Source: Bacteroidota bacterium
GTDB taxonomy: Bacteria > Bacteroidota > Bacteroidia > Chitinophagales > Chitinophagaceae
Direction of reading: 5' to 3'
Assembly (NCBI GenBank): GCA_023386395.1
Contig: JAEWJV010000640.1
Coordinates: forward strand, 1 to 6,242
DNA: 6,242 nt
How positions within the stretch are numbered: the stretch's first letter is position 1; every line of letters starts with the position of its first letter. Position numbers and translations under genes: made by a program. Under the pieces are notes generated by a model that worked only from the letters and a program-made list of their open reading frames with translations, searched no databases and had not been told where the DNA came from. Below are positions 1-4,929 of this stretch, piece after piece.

Positions 1-311
1 GTGCAGGCATGTTCGCAGTTTCTGTATATATGTTTTTTATGGGTGGATATTATGATAAACTGGTGGCGCAGCAATTGCCATCAGGTGCCGACCTCGCGGC
101 ATACAATGCAGCGCCTGCGGGCTCCGACATGGCAAATGCTTTAAACAATGCCAAATCAATGGCAGGCCCGCATATCATTAATGCCACTTCTATTATTCCA
201 GTAATATTAATTGTAGCGTTTGCAATACTTTTTGTGTACATGCGTTCAAGAAATGCAAAACCTTTACCGGTTGCAAATGCTGCTATTGCAAATCCATACG
301 AAGATCAATAA
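1..311 (+). CDS. C-terminal end of a membrane transporter, probably MFS sugar permease (partial)
   Basis: Only the last 102 or so codons are present. The reading frame is open from base 3, so the true start lies left of the window; the ATG at 9 is an internal Met. What is seen is a hydrophobic segment ending in Met-Gly-Gly-Tyr-Tyr-Asp, an Ala/Asn-rich hydrophilic loop of about 45 residues, a strong final transmembrane helix (about residues 56-77 counted from the Met at 9), then Arg-Ser-Arg and a short tail consistent with a cytoplasmic C-terminus. The small-residue-rich helix running into a Gly-Gly-x-x-Asp turn resembles the late helices of major facilitator permeases, and such permeases often sit beside sugar isomerase-like genes in Bacteroidota; both points are family knowledge. 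The stop overlaps the next start by one base (TAATG), suggesting translational coupling. The transported substrate cannot be told. A different polytopic transporter family is possible because most of the protein is missing. Confidence 0.6.
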   Translation, partial: AGMFAVSVYMFFMGGYYDKLVAQQLPSGADLAAYNAAPAGSDMANALNNAKSMAGPHIINATSIIPVILIVAFAILFVYMRSRNAKPLPVANAAIANPYEDQ

Positions 312-1192
312 TGACAAACAGAAGGACAGTTTTAAAAACCCTGGCTGCGGGTTCCGTTGCAATACCCGCATCAAAAATTTTCGCAGGTGAAATGAGTGAA
401 TCAACTATCAATAAACCATTAAAGCTAAAAGGCAATATCAATCATTCCGTATGTCAATGGACATATAATTTTCTTTCTGTTGAAGAATTATGCAAGCTGG
501 TAAAGAGCATCGGTTTTAATGCCATTGACCTGATTTCACCAAAAGATTTTCCAACATTGCAGAAGTATGGCATTTACAGTTCAATGTGCTATACAAACGG
601 CGATATCAGTTTAACGAAAGGGTGGAACCATGCGGAAAACCATACTTTGCTAACACAGCAGTTCACAGAAGCTATTCCTCTCATTAAACAAAACGGCTAT
701 ACCGATATAATTTGCTTTAGCGGCAGCCGCGATGGGATGGACGATGAAACAGGTTTAAAAAACTGCGTTACCGGTTTAAAGCCTATGGTGGAATTAGCTG
801 AGAAACATGGCGTTACCATGCAGATGGAATTATTAAACAGCAAGGTAGACCACCATGATTATATGTGCGATAACCATAAATGGGGCGTTGAACTATGCAA
901 GCGTATAGGCTCTGATCATTTTAAATTATTGTACGATATCTACCACATGCAGATTGATGAAGGCGATGTTATAAGAACCATCCGCGACAACCACCAGTAT
1001 TTCGGTCATTACCACACAGGCGGTGTGCCGGGCAGGCATGAAATAGATGAATCGCAGGAACTATATTATCCTGCCATTATGAAAGCCATAGTGGAAACAG
1101 GATTTAAGGGGCATGTAGCCCAGGAATTTATCCCCGCTGCAAAGGATAAAGCGGCTTCACTTAAGAAGGCAATTGAAATATGCGATGTGTAA
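311..1192 (+). CDS. Exported sugar phosphate isomerase/epimerase-like TIM-barrel protein (hydroxypyruvate isomerase-like)
   Basis: The 293-residue protein starts with Asn-Arg-Arg-Thr-Val-Leu-Lys followed by a short Ala-rich hydrophobic stretch and a plausible cleavage site near Ala25, which reads as a Tat-type signal and implies a periplasmic location. The rest fits the xylose isomerase-like / AP endonuclease 2 TIM barrel (PF01261) at ordinary family length. Visible landmarks are Met-Glu-Leu-Leu-Asn (Glu173), Tyr-Asp-Ile-Tyr-His-Met-Gln (Asp209), His-Tyr-His (233-235), Pro-Gly-Arg-His-Glu (240-244) and Gln-Glu-Phe-Ile-Pro (Glu272). These match the metal-binding and Pro-Gly-Arg-His-Glu signatures of hydroxypyruvate isomerase-type proteins, with Glu173, Asp209, a His and Glu272 as likely metal ligands. 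The start is fixed by the one-base overlap with the upstream transporter gene and by the signal at the N-terminus. Export argues against a cytosolic hydroxypyruvate role. With GMC dehydrogenases downstream, a keto-sugar isomerase, epimerase or lyase is a reasonable guess; the substrate is unknown. Confidence 0.85.
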   Translation: MTNRRTVLKTLAAGSVAIPASKIFAGEMSESTINKPLKLKGNINHSVCQWTYNFLSVEELCKLVKSIGFNAIDLISPKDFPTLQKYGIYSSMCYTNGDISLTKGWNHAENHTLLTQQFTEAIPLIKQNGYTDIICFSGSRDGMDDETGLKNCVTGLKPMVELAEKHGVTMQMELLNSKVDHHDYMCDNHKWGVELCKRIGSDHFKLLYDIYHMQIDEGDVIRTIRDNHQYFGHYHTGGVPGRHEIDESQELYYPAIMKAIVETGFKGHVAQEFIPAAKDKAASLKKAIEICDV

Positions 1193-1206
1193 TTTAATGT
1201 TTTAAA

Positions 1207-1293
1207 GTTTGCAAGTTTGGATTGTTTACAGGCTTTATAACCCGTAAACTAATAAACCCGTGAACATTTAAACTTAAAAATAAACTTGCGAAC
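1207..1293. repeat. Nested imperfect palindrome in the gap before GMC1
   Basis: The 145-base gap 1193-1337 holds no gene. Its outer arms are GTTTGCAAGTTT (1207-1218) and AAACTTGCGAAC (1282-1293), complementary at 11 of 12 positions. An inner hairpin pairs GTTTACAGG (1224-1232) with CCCGTAAAC (1241-1249), one mismatch, around an 8-base loop. The right part also contains a loose series of words ending in GAAC or AAAC at short intervals (to about 1308). No T-run follows either stem, so it does not look like a simple intrinsic terminator. The remaining bases up to the GMC1 ATG are A-rich, as is usual upstream of Bacteroidota starts. It could be a dispersed intergenic repeat or an mRNA structure separating GMC1 from the upstream gene pair. 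Confidence 0.65.
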
Positions 1294-1337
1294 CTATGAA
1301 CATTGAACGAATTTCTTAAAATTATAAAACAACAAGA

Positions 1338-3017
1338 ATGGCTGACAATGTTTATGACGCAATTGTAATCGGCTCCGGCATCAGCGGTGGCTGGGCTGCC
1401 AAAGAACTTTCTGAAAAAGGTTTAAAAGTCATCATGCTGGAACGCGGCATGGATATTAAACACGTTACCGATTACAAAAGTACAAACAAAGACCCCTGGG
1501 AATTTCCCCATCGCGGCGGCAGAACGCAACAGATGATAAAAGATTATCCTGCTTTGCGCAGAGATTATCCCCTTAATGAAATGAACCTTGACTGGTGGGC
1601 AAGTGATATAGACAGTCCCTATACAGAAGTCAAGCGCTTCGATTGGTTTCGCGGTTATCATGTAGGCGGCCGCTCATTGATGTGGGGCCGGCAGAGTTAT
1701 CGCTGGAGTGACTGGGATTTTGAAGCAAATGCCAAAGAAGGCATTGCCATCGACTGGCCCGTTCGTTATAAAGAAATAGCGCCCTGGTATGATTATGTAG
1801 AACAGTTTGCAGGTATTAGCGGTAACGCCGATGGCTTGCCCCAATTACCTGATGGAAAGTTTATGCCGCCTATGGATATGACCTGCGTTGAAAAAGATGT
1901 GGCAGCGCGTATAAAAGATCATTACAAGGGCACGAGGGCAATGATAATGGGCCGCACCGCCAATATTACAAAACCTATACAGGACAGGACTAATTGCCAG
2001 TACAGAAATAAATGCTGGCTGGGTTGCCCGTTTGGCGGCTACTTCAGCACACAATCTTCTACACTGCCGGCTGCCATGAAAACCAATAATCTCACGGTTC
2101 GCCCCTGGGCAATTGTTACAAAAATTTTATACGATAAAGATACAAAGCGCGCCACGGGTGTTGAGATATTGGATGCCCAGGATAATAAAACGTACGAGTA
2201 TAAAGCAAAGATCGTTTTCCTCAATGCATCAGCTTTAAACAGCGCCTGGATATTGATGAATTCTGCCACTGATATCTGGCCTGAGGGCCTTGGCAGCAGC
2301 AGCGGTGAATTAGGCCACAATGTAATGGACCATCATCTTGGCGTTGGTGCTTCCGGGTTAGTGGAAGGCTATGAAGATAAATACTATTATGGCCGCAGGC
2401 CGAATGGTGTTTATATTCCGCGTTACAGGAATTATTTTGGCGATAAACGCGATTACCTGCGTGGCTTTGGTTACCAGGGTGGTGGCAGCCGCCAGGGCTG
2501 GAGCCGCGAAATCGCTGAACTTAATATTGGCGCTGCTTATAAAGATGCATTAACAGAACCCGGTAACTGGACAATGGGTATGGGCGGTTTTGGCGAAATG
2601 CTGCCAGACCACAGCAATAAGATCACGCTCGATAAAACTAAAAAAGATAAGTGGGGAATGAATGTGCTTTCCTTTGATGTGGAACTGAAAGATAACGAAC
2701 TGAAGATGCGTAAAGACATGAAGGATGACGCCATAGAAATGCTCACTGTTGCCGGCGTTAAAAATGTTTCCGGCTGGGACGGCGATGGCACACCGGGCCG
2801 CGGCATTCATGAAATGGGTACGGCACGCATGGGCGCCGATCCTAAAACTTCAGTACTTAATAAATGGAACCAGGTTTGGGATGCACCCAATGTATTTGTT
2901 ACCGATGGCGCTTTTATGGTAAGCTCAAACTGTTGCAATCCATCACTTACTTATATGGCATTTACAGCCCGCGCAGCCGATCATGCTGTTAGCGAATTGA
3001 AGAAACAAAACCTCTGA
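1338..3017 (+). CDS. GMC-family FAD-dependent sugar/alcohol dehydrogenase, catalytic subunit (GMC1)
   Basis: This 559-residue protein is close to the usual length of GMC dehydrogenase subunits. It opens with an FAD-binding Rossmann fold: Gly-Ser-Gly-Ile-Ser-Gly-Gly at 12-18 and Glu-Arg-Gly at 35-37, the Glu being the expected ribose-binding acid. A flavin-contacting stretch follows (Gly-Gly-Arg-Ser-Leu-Met-Trp-Gly, 110-117). Cys220, Cys226 and Cys230, then Pro-Phe-Gly, give C-x5-C-x3-C, the spacing of the 3Fe-4S motif in FAD glucose dehydrogenase-type enzymes. The C-terminal domain has His491 in His-Glu-Met-Gly-Thr-Ala-Arg-Met-Gly and Asn534 in Asn-Pro-Ser, the expected catalytic His/Asn pair. 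There is no signal peptide or membrane anchor; family members are often exported bound to a Tat-signal small subunit, which is not seen here. The ATG is chosen because it sits just before the Rossmann strand and follows an A-rich stretch. It lacks the 15-residue extension of GMC2 and GMC3 and is the most divergent of the three. Substrate unknown; a sugar or glycoside is likely. Confidence 0.9.
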   Translation: MADNVYDAIVIGSGISGGWAAKELSEKGLKVIMLERGMDIKHVTDYKSTNKDPWEFPHRGGRTQQMIKDYPALRRDYPLNEMNLDWWASDIDSPYTEVKRFDWFRGYHVGGRSLMWGRQSYRWSDWDFEANAKEGIAIDWPVRYKEIAPWYDYVEQFAGISGNADGLPQLPDGKFMPPMDMTCVEKDVAARIKDHYKGTRAMIMGRTANITKPIQDRTNCQYRNKCWLGCPFGGYFSTQSSTLPAAMKTNNLTVRPWAIVTKILYDKDTKRATGVEILDAQDNKTYEYKAKIVFLNASALNSAWILMNSATDIWPEGLGSSSGELGHNVMDHHLGVGASGLVEGYEDKYYYGRRPNGVYIPRYRNYFGDKRDYLRGFGYQGGGSRQGWSREIAELNIGAAYKDALTEPGNWTMGMGGFGEMLPDHSNKITLDKTKKDKWGMNVLSFDVELKDNELKMRKDMKDDAIEMLTVAGVKNVSGWDGDGTPGRGIHEMGTARMGADPKTSVLNKWNQVWDAPNVFVTDGAFMVSSNCCNPSLTYMAFTARAADHAVSELKKQNL

Positions 3018-3019
3018 TC

Positions 3020-3100
3020 CAATTTGAAAATTTGAAGATGCGCTGATTTGAAAATGCGTTCTACGCATATCACAGTTGTTCATTTTCAAATTTTCAATTG
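3020..3100. repeat. Palindromic intergenic element between GMC1 and GMC2
   Basis: The left arm 3020-3040 contains TTTGAAAATTTGAAGATG (3023-3040). The right arm 3081-3100 is its reverse complement apart from one bulged base and one mismatch, giving a stem of about 20 base pairs. The 40-base loop contains a smaller perfect hairpin, ATGCG (3054-3058) with CGCAT (3064-3068), and a near-exact direct repeat of 12 bases (3031-3042 and 3047-3058, one mismatch). The same 18-base left arm recurs after GMC2. No T-run follows, so a classical terminator is not supported. It may be a dispersed palindromic repeat or an RNA structure between the two cistrons. Confidence 0.75.
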
Positions 3101-3118
3101 TTCAATTTTCAGATTGAA
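3101..3118 (+). promoter_or_regulatory. Small hairpin directly before the GMC2 start codon
   Basis: TTCAAT (3101-3106) and ATTGAA (3113-3118) are perfect inverted repeats with a 6-base loop, and the second arm ends at the base before the chosen ATG at 3119. In mRNA it could cover the ribosome entry region. It is short and AU-rich, so a weak structure and chance occurrence are both plausible. GMC3 has a different sequence at the same place. Confidence 0.3.
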
Positions 3119-4849
3119 ATGCCACAAGACAGCAGTATAAATATTAACTCCGGCGGTGTTCAGCAAAACACATACGATGCCATTGTTATCGGCAGTGGCA
3201 TTAGTGGCGGCTGGGCTGCAAAAGAATTATGCGAGCTTGGTTTAAAAACGCTGGTGCTGGAACGTGGCCGTGATGTAAAACATATCAAAGATTATCCAAC
3301 AGCTAATCTTGCGCCATGGGAATTAAAACACCGTGGTTCAATTACAAGGGAAACACAATTGCGAAACCCTTTAATATCAAGGGCTGCAGGTTATGGTGAA
3401 GACGATCAGCATTTCTTTGTAAACGATGATGATCATCCTTACATACAGGAAAAGCCTTTCGACTGGATTCGCGGTTACCAGGTTGGCGGGAAAAGCTTAA
3501 CCTGGGGCAGATGCACACAGCGCTGGAGCGATTTTGAATTTACCGGTCCGCAACGCTTTGGCTATGGATGGGATTGGCCCATTCGCTATGCAGATGTTGC
3601 CCCCTGGTATTCACATGTTGAAAAATTTATTGGTGTTTGTGGCAGTAAAGACGGCCTGGAAGCCATGCCTGATGGCGAGTTTCTTCCGCCGTTTGAACTG
3701 AATTGCGTTGAGCAACATTTAAAAGAAAGCATCTTAAAAAATTATGGTAACCGTTACCTCGTGCATGCCCGCTGGGCGCATTTAACGCATCCCGATCAAA
3801 TACATATTGACCAGGGACGCGGGCAATGCCAGGCAAGAAATTTATGCATGCGCGGATGCCCGTTTGGCGGTTATTTCAGTTCCAACTCATCTACTTTGCC
3901 CTGGGCTGAAAAAACAGGTAATTTAACCGTAAGGCCATTCTCTGTTGTTCATTCAATTATTTATGATGAACAGAAACAAAGGGCAAGCGGCGTACGGGTT
4001 ATCGATACCAATACAAAGCAAGCCACTGAATATTTTGCGAAAATAATTTTTGTAAACGGCTCTGCTTTAAACAGCAATCTTATCCTGCTGAATTCTACAT
4101 CTAACCGTTTCCCAAATGGTTTGGGTAATGATAGCGGGTTGCTGGGAAAATATATCTGCCATCATAACTATCGCGGATGGATGAATGGAGAAATTGATGG
4201 CTTTACAGATACGTATTATTACGGCCGTAATCCAACAGATGCCATCATTGCCAACTATCGCAACCTGCATACAATAGATACGGATTTTGTTGGCGGTTAT
4301 ACAACTTACTGTGGGGCCCGCCGCGACAGGAATAATGGTGAAAATTGCCCGCAACAAATTGGTGCCGAATATAAAGAAAGTATGACGGAGCCGGGCGGCT
4401 GGACGGTATATGCTTACCTGCAGGGCGAAACTATTCCTAAGGAAAAAAATCATGTGCGTTTAAGTGCTGATAAAAAAGATCAATGGGGCATTCCGTTATT
4501 AATTACTTCTGTTGAATATGATGATAATGATGAAAAATTATTGAATGATTTTTTTGTGCAAACCGAAGAAATGTTTTCAAAAGCAGGCGTAAAAAACATA
4601 GAACATTGGGATAGCAAACAAGCGCCTGGTTTGGATATTCATGAAATGGGTGGATGCAGGATGGGCAGTGACCCCAAAACATCTGTTTTGGATAAATGGA
4701 ATGCCGTTCATGCCTGCAAAAATGTTTTTGTAACAGATGGCGCCTGCATGACGAGCACCGGTAATCAGAGCCCAAGCATTTTGTATATGACTTTAACGGC
4801 AAGGGCGGCAAATTATGCGGTGGAACAACTAAAGAAACAAAACATATAA
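3119..4849 (+). CDS. GMC-family FAD-dependent dehydrogenase paralogue with altered catalytic Asn position (GMC2)
   Basis: The 576-residue protein has the same architecture as GMC1. The Rossmann Gly-Ser-Gly-Ile-Ser-Gly-Gly is at 25-31 and Glu-Arg-Gly at 48-50. The flavin stretch Gly-Gly-Lys-Ser-Leu-Thr-Trp-Gly is at 123-130, and Cys237/Cys243/Cys247 form C-x5-C-x3-C-Pro-Phe-Gly. His508 lies in His-Glu-Met-Gly-Gly-Cys-Arg-Met-Gly. An in-frame TTG at 3098 would add seven residues, but the ATG at 3119 is preferred because GMC3 begins with the same 19 residues from its ATG, and the added segment lies inside palindromic gap sequence. Residues 1-19 form a hydrophilic Ser/Asn/Gln-rich leader that is not a signal peptide. 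The oddity is Ser551: the usual Asn-Pro reads Ser-Pro (AGC CCA), so the second catalytic residue of the family is replaced. The protein may have changed activity, altered specificity, or be failing; the frame is intact and other motifs are kept. Confidence 0.88.
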   Translation: MPQDSSININSGGVQQNTYDAIVIGSGISGGWAAKELCELGLKTLVLERGRDVKHIKDYPTANLAPWELKHRGSITRETQLRNPLISRAAGYGEDDQHFFVNDDDHPYIQEKPFDWIRGYQVGGKSLTWGRCTQRWSDFEFTGPQRFGYGWDWPIRYADVAPWYSHVEKFIGVCGSKDGLEAMPDGEFLPPFELNCVEQHLKESILKNYGNRYLVHARWAHLTHPDQIHIDQGRGQCQARNLCMRGCPFGGYFSSNSSTLPWAEKTGNLTVRPFSVVHSIIYDEQKQRASGVRVIDTNTKQATEYFAKIIFVNGSALNSNLILLNSTSNRFPNGLGNDSGLLGKYICHHNYRGWMNGEIDGFTDTYYYGRNPTDAIIANYRNLHTIDTDFVGGYTTYCGARRDRNNGENCPQQIGAEYKESMTEPGGWTVYAYLQGETIPKEKNHVRLSADKKDQWGIPLLITSVEYDDNDEKLLNDFFVQTEEMFSKAGVKNIEHWDSKQAPGLDIHEMGGCRMGSDPKTSVLDKWNAVHACKNVFVTDGACMTSTGNQSPSILYMTLTARAANYAVEQLKKQNI

Positions 4850-4850
4850 T

Positions 4851-4922
4851 TTTGAAAATTTGAAGATGTGCTACTGTAAAAATGCACAGCCTCAAATCAT
4901 TTTCAAATTCACAAATTTTCAA
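4851..4922. repeat. Palindromic intergenic element between GMC2 and GMC3
   Basis: The left arm TTTGAAAATTTGAAGATG (4851-4868) is identical over 18 bases to the arm found after GMC1. The right side carries CATTTTCAAATT (4899-4910) and CAAATTTTCAA (4912-4922), each able to pair with part of the left arm, so two alternative stems are possible. The loop contains TGTGC (4867-4871) pairing perfectly with GCACA (4884-4888). The element fills nearly the whole 80-base gap. It is shorter and differs in the centre from the one before GMC2, so the two are related but not simple copies. Confidence 0.7.
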
Positions 4923-4929
4923 GTTAAAA

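Noticed and set aside
1193..1337. Bacteroidota-type promoter (TTG / TAnnTTTG) before GMC1
   Set aside because: I found only partial matches to the -7 element and no well-spaced -33 element, so a promoter call would be guesswork.
2371..2553. Short + strand open frame of 60 codons within GMC1
   Set aside because: Out-of-frame overlap with GMC1, which is intact and has all family motifs; a composition shadow.
3020..3100. Rho-independent terminator after GMC1
   Set aside because: The stem is long but AT-rich with a 40-base loop and no T-run after it. The same element type sits between GMC2 and GMC3 on the same strand, so it does not mark an operon end.
3098..3118. Upstream TTG start for GMC2
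   Set aside because: The seven added residues are encoded by palindromic gap sequence. The ATG at 3119 begins the same 19-residue leader as GMC3 from its own ATG.
3119..3175. Leader of GMC2/GMC3 as a signal peptide
   Set aside because: It has no hydrophobic core and no twin-arginine or lipoprotein Cys; it is Ser/Asn/Gln-rich and runs straight into the Rossmann strand.
4067..4453. Open frame of 128 codons on the minus strand
   Set aside because: Fully antisense to GMC2 with no recognisable domain.
4503..4922. Open frame of 139 codons on the minus strand covering the GMC2 end and the gap
   Set aside because: Antisense to the conserved C-terminal domain of GMC2, and its start lies in the palindromic gap. 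The composition is unlike a real protein and no motif is recognisable.
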